Source: Pseudomonas sp. N3-W
GTDB taxonomy: Bacteria; Pseudomonadota; Gammaproteobacteria; Pseudomonadales; Pseudomonadaceae
Reading direction: 5' to 3'
DNA: 64,000 nt
NCBI RefSeq assembly: GCF_024970185.1
Contig: NZ_CP103965.1
Span: 4,460,001 to 4,524,000, forward strand
The position numbers were made by a program, and so were the translations under genes. The notes below the pieces were generated by a model, which saw nothing but the letters and a program-made list of their open reading frames with translations, was not told the origin of the DNA and did no database searches. Shown here piece after piece: positions 1 to 7,677 of the stretch (its first letter is position 1; each line of letters starts with the position of its first letter).

Positions 1-984
1 GGCGTTGACGATGTCCCAGTCAATGCTCAGCATTTTCGCGACGGTGGCCTGGTCAGGCACTTTTGCCAGCACCGCGGGTGGCAGTTCGGTGTGCTTGTTG
101 ACCGGCGCCACGCCCTCTTCATCGGCGAACAGCGCCTGCACTTCCGGGGTCAGGCTGTACTGGACAAACTTCTGGGCCAACGCATTGACCGTATCGTGCT
201 TGACCGGGCAAACGCTCAGGCCCAACGCCATGGCGCCTTCCCTGGGGGCGACGAACTTCACCGGCACGCCCTGATTACGCAGTGACTGGGTGCGGCCTGC
301 ACCCCAGGCGCCGATCCAGAGGCTGTCGTTCTGGAACAACTCGGAAATTTTTCCCGGTGACGGGTCGAAGGACAGAACGTTAGGTGCCACGCTGGCTTTT
401 ATCGCGGCAAAACCCGGCTCGATGTTCTGCTCGCTGCCGCCATTGAGGCGCGCGAACATCACCAGGCTTTCAATGCCGTAACCGTTGGTGACGCTGGGGA
501 ACTGCACATGGCCCTTGTACAAAGGGTTGGCCAGGTCGTTCCAGGACGTAGGCGGCGCCCAGCCCTTGGCGGCAAATACGCGCTCGTTGTAGACGATGCC
601 CGTGCCGTCGAGACCGATCGTTACCGCCTTGTTGCTTTTGAAATGCGCAGCGTCGTACAGGTCTTTATAGACGGGGGCATCGCTCAGCGTCTCGCAATAA
701 CCCAGCTGCGCCGCCTGGGACATGGGACCGTCATCCAGAAACGCCACGTCCAGCGTCTGCTTACCCTTCTGAGCTTGCATGCGAGCCATGGTGGTGGTCG
801 TGTCGCCCGGTACCAGGATCACTTTGCTGCCGGTCATTTTTTCGAAAGGCGGCACGATCTGCTCTTTGAGCAACTGCTCGAAAGAGCCGCCGAAAACGGC
901 GACGTACAGTGTCGGTTGCTCGGCGTGTGCGTGGCTGGCGAACAGCGAGGCCGCGATGAGTGCGGGGGCAAACCTTCTGATCAT
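1..984 (-). CDS. Periplasmic substrate-binding protein of a spermidine/putrescine-type ABC transporter (3' end outside window)
   Basis: Reading the minus strand from the ATG at 984 gives 328 open codons to the window edge, so the C-terminus is missing. The protein starts MIRRFAPALIAASLFASHAHA, a Sec signal peptide with a likely cut after residue 21 or 22. A bacterial extracellular solute-binding fold (SBP_bac_8/PotD-like) follows, with family-like stretches such as LYVAVFGGSF, TGIVYNERVF and PTSWNDL. An AGGAG sits 6 bases before the ATG. In the family, such proteins bind a small cationic or organic solute in the periplasm and hand it to an inner-membrane permease. The permease and ATPase genes would be expected beyond position 1. 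The gene diverges from the LysR regulator at 1269, which probably controls it. The substrate cannot be named from sequence alone. Confidence 0.82.
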   Translation of the reverse strand, partial: MIRRFAPALIAASLFASHAHAEQPTLYVAVFGGSFEQLLKEQIVPPFEKMTGSKVILVPGDTTTTMARMQAQKGKQTLDVAFLDDGPMSQAAQLGYCETLSDAPVYKDLYDAAHFKSNKAVTIGLDGTGIVYNERVFAAKGWAPPTSWNDLANPLYKGHVQFPSVTNGYGIESLVMFARLNGGSEQNIEPGFAAIKASVAPNVLSFDPSPGKISELFQNDSLWIGAWGAGRTQSLRNQGVPVKFVAPREGAMALGLSVCPVKHDTVNALAQKFVQYSLTPEVQALFADEEGVAPVNKHTELPPAVLAKVPDQATVAKMLSIDWDIVNA

Positions 985-1063
985 GTTGACTCCTGATATG
1001 AGTACCACTGTCGATGCCCGCACCTTCCGGGCAGACCCAGTGTCTGCAATTGATATCAGGGGG

Positions 1064-1100
1064 TCCAATCACAATTGGAATGACATTCATGTTTGAATGT
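1064..1100. promoter_or_regulatory. Two inverted repeats in the divergent transporter/LysR promoter region
   Basis: The 284-bp gap between the divergent starts (984 and 1269) holds two perfect inverted repeats: TCCAAT-N4-ATTGGA at 1064-1079 and ACATTC-N6-GAATGT at 1083-1100. LysR-type regulators bind interrupted dyads of this kind between themselves and a divergent target. The dyads are seen directly; assigning them to the LysR protein next door is inference. The rest of the gap is AT-rich with no other clear feature. Confidence 0.5.
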
Positions 1101-1268
1101 TATGTATTTTCCATGAGTCCTCTGGTTCAAAAAATTTGCTGAAACGCTTATTCTTCTTGAGCAAACAGCCTTTTGATCAGCGTTTACCGACAAGCCTCAG
1201 CCAAAAAGTTGCGCTAACGGTCAAATATCAAGCAAACGAATGTCAAAATATAATGAGTGCAAATAGCT

Positions 1269-2162
1269 ATGAAAAACAGGCAGCTAGAGGCGTTTCGCGC
1301 GGTCATGATTCGGCACTCGATCACCAGCGCAGCGGAGATGATGAGCGTGACTCAACCTGCGGTTACCCGCTTGATTGCTGATCTGGAAGCGGATGTCGGG
1401 TTCAAGCTGTTCGTACGTGAAAAGGCCCGTCTGTTTCCGACCTCCGATGCGGTACTGCTGTACCGGGAAGTGGAGCGCTCGTTTGTCGGCGTCGAACGAA
1501 TTGCCCATGCCGCACGCCAGATACGCTCATTGAACAAGGGCGCCCTGACCGTTTGCTGTGCCCCTGCCCTGGCCGCGACATTATTGCCATCCTGGATCGC
1601 GCAATTCATGGCACTGCATGAAGGGGTGACGGTGATATTCACCATCCAGGGAACCAAAATCGTGAGTGAAATGGTGGCCAACGAGCAATGTGACGTCGGC
1701 TTCGTGACGTATGCAACCTGGCAACCCGGCGTAAAGCTGGAGCGACTGTTCACGGCGCCCATGCGTTGCATTCTGCCGATCGGCCACCGGTTGGCAGACC
1801 GTGCCCATATCACGCCACAGGACCTGGCCGGTGAGCCTTTCATTTCATACCCCAAAGAGCTGGATAGCCGACGCGCCATTGACGAACTGTTTGCGAAGTA
1901 CCAGGTGGCGCGCCAGCTGAACATTGAATGCCATCTATCCACGGCCATCGCGTCCCTGGTCGGTTTTGGCGCCGGCGTTTCCATCATTGATCCCGCAGTG
2001 GCCGATACATTGGGCGACAAGGTCCTGGTGCGTCCATTCACGCCCCAGATTGACTTCGAATACGGGATTGTGATTTCCGAGCGCCTGGTTGCCTCGCGTT
2101 TGACCAAGGCGTTTTTGGGGTTTGTGAAGGAAAAGGTCATTGCCATGTCGCACCCAGGCTGA
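1269..2162 (+). CDS. LysR-family transcriptional regulator
   Basis: The product is 297 aa from the ATG at 1269. An in-frame GTG at 1257 would add four residues, but the family normally begins right before the helix-turn-helix, as MKNRQLEAF does here. Residues about 2-60 form the winged HTH (SAAEMMSVTQPAVTRLIADLE), and the remainder is a periplasmic-binding-protein-like effector domain. Overall it recalls the OccR/NocR-type group that senses amino acids or opines; this is from memory. It is divergent from the solute-binding protein gene, the standard arrangement for a LysR activator and its transport operon. No strong Shine-Dalgarno is visible for either start. Confidence 0.85.
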   Translation: MKNRQLEAFRAVMIRHSITSAAEMMSVTQPAVTRLIADLEADVGFKLFVREKARLFPTSDAVLLYREVERSFVGVERIAHAARQIRSLNKGALTVCCAPALAATLLPSWIAQFMALHEGVTVIFTIQGTKIVSEMVANEQCDVGFVTYATWQPGVKLERLFTAPMRCILPIGHRLADRAHITPQDLAGEPFISYPKELDSRRAIDELFAKYQVARQLNIECHLSTAIASLVGFGAGVSIIDPAVADTLGDKVLVRPFTPQIDFEYGIVISERLVASRLTKAFLGFVKEKVIAMSHPG

Positions 2163-2476
2163 GCGGCTTGGATGTTCCAATCTTCCGTCCGACGGCTCTA
2201 ACCGCCCTTGCGATTGGAGCGCGCCGCTATCACCCTGCAATCTCTGTCAATCCGGCACACCTGTATGGAATGGCTTCCCGGGACCGTGACGACTGAAGGG
2301 GTATGTGAAGGAAGTATTTATCCTGACATCGTGCAGGACTTTTCCCGGAGAAAAGAAAAGAGCCTCCGAATGTGGCTTTCGTCGCCCAACAATGGGCAAT
2401 AACAACTTCTGCATTGATGTAACTGATTAATTCCAGCAACATCCGCTCAGCTTATCCAAAGGACGGGGTTCAAGGC

Positions 2477-4465
2477 ATGCTGGACGCAAACGCAATCCAT
2501 ATCTCCCTCACGCTGGAAGGCGTTTCCACTGACCTGCAAGTGCTCAGCTTCGTCGGTCGCGAAGCCCTCAATCAGCCGTTCTGTTTCGACATCGAACTGG
2601 TCAGCAGCCGCCCCGACCTCAAGCTCGAAGAATTGATGCACAAACCCGGCAGCCTGTCCTTTGGCGCCACCGGCAAGGGCCTGATCCACGGCCTGGTGTA
2701 TCGCATCGAGCAAGGCGATTCCGGCAAAAGCCTGACCCGCTACAGCATCAGCCTGGTCCCGCAACTCGCCTACCTGCGGCACAACCATGACCAGCAGATT
2801 TTCCAGCACCTGAGCGTGCCGAAGATCATCGCTCAGGTCCTGGAAGCCCGCGGCATTCTGGCTGACGCCTACAGTTTCCAGCTGGGCGCCACTTACCCGG
2901 AACGCGATTACTGCGTGCAGTACGACGAATCCGACCTGCATTTCATCCAGCGCCTGTGTGAAGAAGAAGGCATTCACTTCCACTTCCAGCACAGCGCCAG
3001 CGGCCACAAACTGGTGTTCGGCGATGACCAGACCGTGTTCCGCAAACTGGCGCCGGTCAGCTACCAGCAAGACTCCGGCATGGCCGCCGAAAAACCGGTG
3101 ATCAAGCGTTTCAACCTGCGCCTGGAAACCCGCACCACTCGCGTCAGCCGCCGCGATTACGATTTCGAAAAACCACGCCTGCTGCCCGAAGGCGCGGCCA
3201 AAAGCGCGTTCGCCCCGGACCTCGAAGACTACGACTACCCCGGCCGCTTCACCGACCGCGAACGCGGCAAACAGCTGGCGACCCGCGCCCTGGAACGCCA
3301 TCGCGCCGACTACACGCGGGTCGAAGGCAAAGGCGACGAACCGAGTCTGGTCAGCGGCCATTTCCTGACCCTGGCCGAACACCCGCGCGCCGAATGGAAC
3401 GATCTGTGGCTGCTGCTGGAAGTCATTCACGAAGGCAAACAACCGCAAGTGTTGGGCGAAAACACCACCAGCGACGTGACCGACCACAAGGACGACTTCC
3501 ACCAGGGCTATCGCAACCGCTTCCTCGCCACCCCGTGGGACGCGCACTACCGCCCCGCCCTCGAACACCCGAAAGCCAAAGTCCTCGGCAGCCAGACCGC
3601 CGTCGTCACCGGGCCCAAGGGCGAAGAGATCCACTGCGATCAGTACGGCCGCGTCAAAGTACAATTCTTCTGGGACCGCGAAGGCCAGTCTGACGACAAC
3701 ACCACCTGCTGGCTGCGCGTCGCCACCGGCTGGGCCGGCAATGCCTACGGCGGCATCGCCATCCCGCGCATCGGCATGGAAGTGCTGGTCACCTACCTCG
3801 AAGGTGATCCCGATCAACCGCTAATCACCGGTTGCCTGTACCACAAGACCAACGTGGTGCCCTACGACCTGCCGGCAAACAAGACCCGCAGCACCTTCAA
3901 GACCCTGAGTTCACCGGGCGGCAAGGGCTACAACGAATTTCGCATCGAAGACAAGAAAGGCGCGGAACAGATCTACCTGCACGCCCAGCGTGACTGGGAC
4001 GAAAACATCGAGCACGACCAGAAGATCCATGTCGGCAACGAACGGCATGACACGGTCGAGGCCAATGTGTTCAGCGAGTTCAAAGTCGAAGAACACCGCA
4101 TCACCCATCTGGACCGCAAGACCGAAGCGCGAGCCGATGAGCACCTGACGGTGGGCGTGACCCAACATGTGAAGGTCGGCACCGCGCAGTTTGTGGAGGC
4201 GGGAACGGAGATTCACTACCACGCGGGTGAGAAGGTGGTGATCGACGCCGGGATGGAACTGACGGCCAAGGCAGGCGGGAGTTTTATCAAGATCGATGCC
4301 GGTGGCGTGACCATCAGTGGTGCCGAGGTCAAGACCAATTCGGGGGGTGCGCCTGGGGCGGGTACGGGGATCGGCATTCTTGCGCCGCTGATTCCTGTGA
4401 TTGTCGATCAAGCCCGGGCAGGCGGCTTGCTCAAATCAAAAGTCAGCGAACGCTATGACGAATAA
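2477..4465 (+). CDS. vgrG: Type VI secretion tip protein VgrG (TssI), probably cut short by an in-frame TAA
   Basis: VgrG trimerises into the needle tip of the type VI secretion apparatus and carries effectors into target cells. The 662-aa product has the classic layout: gp27-like N-terminal half (HISLTLEGVSTDLQVLSFVG, RDYCVQYDESDLHFIQRLCE), gp5 OB-fold (GEEIHCDQYGRVKVQFFWD, GGIAIPRIGMEVLVTYLEGD), then a beta-helix stalk ending about residue 640. The frame stops at TAA 4463-4465 right after SERYDE, where family members often continue YDEQF into a small transthyretin-like adaptor domain. The same frame stays open for 72 more codons (see 4466-4684) and ends in an ATGA overlap with the next gene, so the ancestral protein was probably longer. 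An AAGGA lies about 13 bases before the ATG. Confidence 0.92.
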   Translation: MLDANAIHISLTLEGVSTDLQVLSFVGREALNQPFCFDIELVSSRPDLKLEELMHKPGSLSFGATGKGLIHGLVYRIEQGDSGKSLTRYSISLVPQLAYLRHNHDQQIFQHLSVPKIIAQVLEARGILADAYSFQLGATYPERDYCVQYDESDLHFIQRLCEEEGIHFHFQHSASGHKLVFGDDQTVFRKLAPVSYQQDSGMAAEKPVIKRFNLRLETRTTRVSRRDYDFEKPRLLPEGAAKSAFAPDLEDYDYPGRFTDRERGKQLATRALERHRADYTRVEGKGDEPSLVSGHFLTLAEHPRAEWNDLWLLLEVIHEGKQPQVLGENTTSDVTDHKDDFHQGYRNRFLATPWDAHYRPALEHPKAKVLGSQTAVVTGPKGEEIHCDQYGRVKVQFFWDREGQSDDNTTCWLRVATGWAGNAYGGIAIPRIGMEVLVTYLEGDPDQPLITGCLYHKTNVVPYDLPANKTRSTFKTLSSPGGKGYNEFRIEDKKGAEQIYLHAQRDWDENIEHDQKIHVGNERHDTVEANVFSEFKVEEHRITHLDRKTEARADEHLTVGVTQHVKVGTAQFVEAGTEIHYHAGEKVVIDAGMELTAKAGGSFIKIDAGGVTISGAEVKTNSGGAPGAGTGIGILAPLIPVIVDQARAGGLLKSKVSERYDE

Positions 4466-4684
4466 CTGAAGTTCGTTACCCGCCGTGGACAGCCCGTCAA
4501 ATCCGTCAAGACGGCGCTGATCGTGCCCTCCGAAGCAGCGCCGCAAATTTCGAAAAGCGACGCCGCCGGTCTTCATCCCCGCTTGCAAACCGACGCCGAA
4601 GAACCGGTAAAGGCCCATCTGGTATGGGATGAACTGATTGTGCCTTCCGGGGCCGATGACTATGAGGCGAGCAGAAAGAAATGA
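4466..4684 (+). pseudogene. Detached C-terminal adaptor domain of VgrG (in frame beyond the TAA)
   Basis: Continuing the vgrG frame past TAA 4463-4465 gives 72 codons with no start codon at the head. The piece begins LKFVTRRGQPVKSV and includes SDAAGLHPRLQTDAEE and VKAHLVWDELIVPSG. This resembles the transthyretin-like domain at the end of many Pseudomonas VgrGs: a (YDEQ)F...G.P start, then a G.(S/T)D..G...R..T strand. Its TGA at 4682-4684 overlaps the ATG at 4681 as ATGA, the usual translational coupling of a vgrG with its effector. A single CAA-to-TAA change (Gln to stop) would explain the break. It is probably untranslated unless the stop is read through. Confidence 0.7.
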
Positions 4685-5680
4685 GCGCTCAACCGATTAC
4701 CACCTTCACGACCAATGACAAAGCCTGCTCCGTCCACGAAGTGGTCCTGGGCTGTGACAAGTGGTGGGCCATGGGCCAAGAAGAAGCCATACGCCGCTTA
4801 AGCAAAAAGCGCTCGTCGGCGTCAAGCAAATACGAACTGATTTCCGACTTCGGCGCCCGCGCCGCACGGATTGCCGCGGCTTATGCGGGGCTCTATCTGG
4901 AACAAGGCGAAGACGGGAAACCGCAACTCAAGGGCCGTTTCTACTGGATGGGCCTGGCGGCGTTTGCCAGCAAACAGGTCAAATGCGGCCTGGACTTCAT
5001 CCCCAATGATCCGTATCTGATACTGACCCCGCCCGTCATTCAACCGCCGCTGCGAATCGGCAAAAACTCCTTGGGTAAAGGCAACTTCTGGCTGTTCCAG
5101 GATATTTTTTGTCTGGCACTGGTTTTACAGCAAGTACCCGGAACAGTTCGATGAATGCGCACCGGAAAGGAATGCGCGTAGTTGCGAGGGGCAGAGACAG
5201 ACCAATATTGATAGTTTGCCTTGGGCGGAGGATGCGCTGCCTATATTGAAAAACTTGCAGGTTACCGACGAAATCAAATCAGGATTTCAGTACATTAAAG
5301 AAACAGAGAGCTTTCCTGCTGGATCATTAAGAAGCGACATGCAACTTTCTTCATTACTGGCAATAGCCAATCACGAGCAGCGTAAAATCCTTCAGCCTTT
5401 AATTTACGAAAGCAAACCCTTTCGAGCCACACTGAAGGTCCAAGCCGGTTTCGAATGGCTGCCATTTATTCCTGTCAGAGTGGCTGCGTTCAGTACTGCT
5501 TGCGACGTAAAAGACCCAGAACTGAGAGTGCAAATGGAAGACGGCGACTTATATGATGTCAGTGACCGGATGAAATTTATTGGCACTATTGCAAACCAAT
5601 ATCACAAACTAATGAGGACGCGAACGAATTACATGGAAGGTGAAATAGGAAAAATCTCGACTTGGTCGAACGCGCAATGA
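4681..5680 (+). pseudogene. Putative VgrG-linked T6SS effector, split by a frameshift in a T6 run
   Basis: The frame from ATG 4681 runs to TGA at 5154. The rest of the protein continues in the next frame (codon starts as at 5216) to TGA 5678-5680. The two halves join cleanly if one T is removed from the six-T run at 5105-5110: FWLFQDIF then VWHWFYSKYPEQFDECAPER. The restored product is about 332 aa. I recall similar proteins beside vgrG genes in Pseudomonas, possibly under the DUF2515 label; that is memory, not a search. There is no signal peptide, consistent with loading on VgrG. It overlaps the vgrG remnant upstream (ATGA) and the lipoprotein downstream (ATGA), so the three once formed one coupled unit. 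The second half is clearly more AT-rich than the surrounding genome. An assembly error in the homopolymer is the alternative. Confidence 0.65.
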
Positions 5681-6558
5681 GGCTTTGCTGGTTAATTATA
5701 TCCCTCACCCTTCTTGCCGCCTGTAATCAAAGTGATTCAGACATGACAAATAAAACACCACCTATTGAAATAACCCTAAACTCCCCAATACAGGAAGCCA
5801 TCGATAGCAATTCGAATTCATTCTCAAAGGAGTGCCTGACTGACCAGGAACTATGCTGGTATAAATCTGACAAGTCAGCGAACGACAAAAACCTTTCCGA
5901 TGTCGTCATAAAACATGCCAAGACAACGCTCAACATCGAAAAAGCGACCAACATTACAATCGTGATTGATGAGAGCGTTGGAGAAAACATAGAAAACATT
6001 GATATCACACTGAGAGGCCTTCCAGATAACAGCACTCACGAACAGAACAGAGCTTTTATATCCGCACTCATCACGAAGATCAAAGACGCTGGCTGGTCTC
6101 ACTTTTTCATGGCAGAAGACCCTAGAATCTCTGGTTCTCAAGCCGACAAAATTAACACGCCTTACAAAGTTCTAGGGCGTTACGTCGGCAGCCACCCATG
6201 GCTCGACCCTGACTATCAACCGAATCCGGAACGTTGGCTTCAAATTGGCCCTTTTTACAACTGGTACTTTTACAATAATGGAGCTTATCTTCATTTGAAG
6301 GCATGGCGACAAAACGATGAAGAAGCTCCATCCGAAAAAGCGACCTATTTAATGACTCTGGAGTTCCAGTCAGAAAGAGATTTCTGGCTCGATGGCATTA
6401 CCGATGAGAAGGAAAGAGCCCAGTGGAAAGAACTCTTGCCAAAAAGACTCGACATTTATCACGCTGCACGATTGGCGCTTGAAGAAAAGGCCCGCGCCGC
6501 GGGCATAGAAATTGATGAAACCTATCAAGATCCACCTATTCATGCACTAAACAAATAG
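5677..6558 (+). CDS. Predicted periplasmic lipoprotein, likely partner or immunity protein of the T6SS effector
   Basis: The start is taken as ATG 5677, which overlaps the previous stop as ATGA. The GTG-initiated version at 5662 would only add residues ahead of the signal. The 293-aa product starts MRLCWLIISLTLLAACNQ, a type II signal peptide with lipobox LAAC, followed by acidic and Ser/Asn-rich residues. The mature part has no family I can name; distinctive stretches are WLQIGPFYNWYFYNNGAYLH and LMTLEFQSERDFWLDG. Base composition is AT-rich, like the effector half before it. Gene position directly after a VgrG-linked effector is typical of an immunity or periplasmic effector-binding lipoprotein; that role is inference. 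Reading frame is intact, unlike both neighbouring genes. Confidence 0.7.
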   Translation: MRLCWLIISLTLLAACNQSDSDMTNKTPPIEITLNSPIQEAIDSNSNSFSKECLTDQELCWYKSDKSANDKNLSDVVIKHAKTTLNIEKATNITIVIDESVGENIENIDITLRGLPDNSTHEQNRAFISALITKIKDAGWSHFFMAEDPRISGSQADKINTPYKVLGRYVGSHPWLDPDYQPNPERWLQIGPFYNWYFYNNGAYLHLKAWRQNDEEAPSEKATYLMTLEFQSERDFWLDGITDEKERAQWKELLPKRLDIYHAARLALEEKARAAGIEIDETYQDPPIHALNK

Positions 6559-6707
6559 ATACCCCATTCTGAACGGCCTCGCACACAAGCCAGCTCGTGC
6601 AATAGCTGGACTTGTCTGCGGTATATAAGCAAAAAACCACATAGTCGGTTTTTATTAAGGCAGCTGCAGCAATGTCTCAAGCCAACAAAGGACGATTTCC
6701 ATAAGCA

Positions 6708-6938
6708 ATGAAAAATCTTCTACTCTGCATCGGACTTCTAACACTTGGCATCCCGGCATTCGCAGCTCAACCGCCGCTAAATACAGCAATCAATGGCGAA
6801 CTGGCTGGCCCCAACAATACGATTTCACTGTTACGCAGCTCGCCGATTGTAGACGCCTACCTCTATAAAACCCGTTACGCCAACAAAACGAAACTGTTGT
6901 ATGAGCGTTCAGATGAGTCTCGAGGCAGCGAACTTTAG
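6708..6938 (+). CDS. Small exported protein of unknown function (76 aa)
   Basis: The product begins MKNLLLCIGLLTLGIPAFA, a clear Sec signal peptide, and the mature part is only about 57 residues (AQPPLNTAINGELAGPNN onward). It ends at TAG 6936-6938. The same frame then stays open (WQCVSDKKVLKTVSPKK) into the next gene, which is also in this frame, so the TAG might be a premature stop rather than the natural end; I cannot decide. It belongs to the run of small exported proteins behind the vgrG cassette, which suggests an immunity-type or accessory role by context only. I do not recognise the family. Confidence 0.45.
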   Translation: MKNLLLCIGLLTLGIPAFAAQPPLNTAINGELAGPNNTISLLRSSPIVDAYLYKTRYANKTKLLYERSDESRGSEL

Positions 6939-6974
6939 TGGCAGTGTGTTTCCGATAAAAAGGTTCTAAAAACA

Positions 6975-7528
6975 GTGAGCCCCAAAAAAAACATCATCTG
7001 TCTGAGCCTGCTAGCCCTGCTTGCAGCTGGCCAGGTGTTCGCACAACCACCAAAACCCATTATCAACTGCCTGTTATCAGACGGAACCCAAGCCTCCTTA
7101 TTGGCTGAATCCAGCGCTGATGGCCAACGTCTATTCGTGAACATCGATAAAAAACACAACCCGCCTTCACCGACATGCCTGACGCTGACTTTGTCGGAGA
7201 AGTGGTCATGGCCAGGTGCGCGGGCTCCAGCCTGATCTTTGCGCTTGACTACGGCTCACCTTATTTGAAAGGTGTTGTATTACGGAAAAACCCTGTCAGT
7301 CATTCGATTGAACGCATTGATTTTGCCGAGAAAGCACTGCCGACCTTTCTGTATCTTGGGCAGACACAGATGCGGCTGGTCTTTCCCAACATCGGCAATG
7401 AAACGCCGAAGCGCTTTCTGATTTATGACTATGTCTCGGGCAAAGGCCAAGGTGAAGAAGCCAGTGGCAGCGATATCGTGCCGGGCAAGTCCGGGTTCGA
7501 AGTGATCGATTTAAAGCCGGCTCAGTAA
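6975..7528 (+). pseudogene. Exported protein of unknown function, frameshifted in an A6 run
   Basis: A GTG at 6975 opens a protein with signal peptide (KKNIICLSLLALLAAGQVFA) and mature start QPPKPIINCLLSDGTQAS. The frame stops at 7235, but the protein continues in another frame from about 7154 to TAA 7526-7528 (PAFTDMPDADFVGEVVMARC ... SGFEVIDLKPAQ). Adding one A to the six-A run at 7149-7154 rejoins both parts as a protein of about 184 aa. An ATG at 7175 could start only a signal-less C-terminal piece. The family is not recognised. Position after the effector and lipoprotein suggests an exported accessory or immunity protein; this is inference. Confidence 0.55.
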
Positions 7529-7543
7529 TGCGCCTTTGAGGCT

Positions 7544-7590
7544 GTGACGCAGAGCGTCACGGGCTGCATTCCCACGCAGAGCGTGGGAAT
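7544..7590. repeat. Tandem hairpins between the T6SS cassette and mgtA
   Basis: There are two perfect stem-loops: GTGACGC-AGA-GCGTCAC at 7544-7560 and ATTCCCACGC-AGA-GCGTGGGAAT at 7568-7590. The second is a type often seen between convergent Pseudomonas genes. There is no T-tract, so any terminator role for the converging genes is tentative. Confidence 0.6.
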
Positions 7591-7603
7591 GATCGCATGT
7601 TCA

Positions 7604-7652
7604 GGTTAACGACGGCTTCGCCGCCGAGCGGGGGCAAGCCCCCTCGCCACAA
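7604..7652 (-). repeat. REP-type palindrome
   Basis: On the minus strand this reads TGTGGCGAGGGGGCTTGCCCCC, then CGGCGGCGAAGCCG. It is an imperfect palindrome of the REP family common in the P. fluorescens group, placed just 3' of the ATPase gene. Confidence 0.6.
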
Positions 7653-7677
7653 AAGGCAGTCCGTGGGATGGGGCTGA

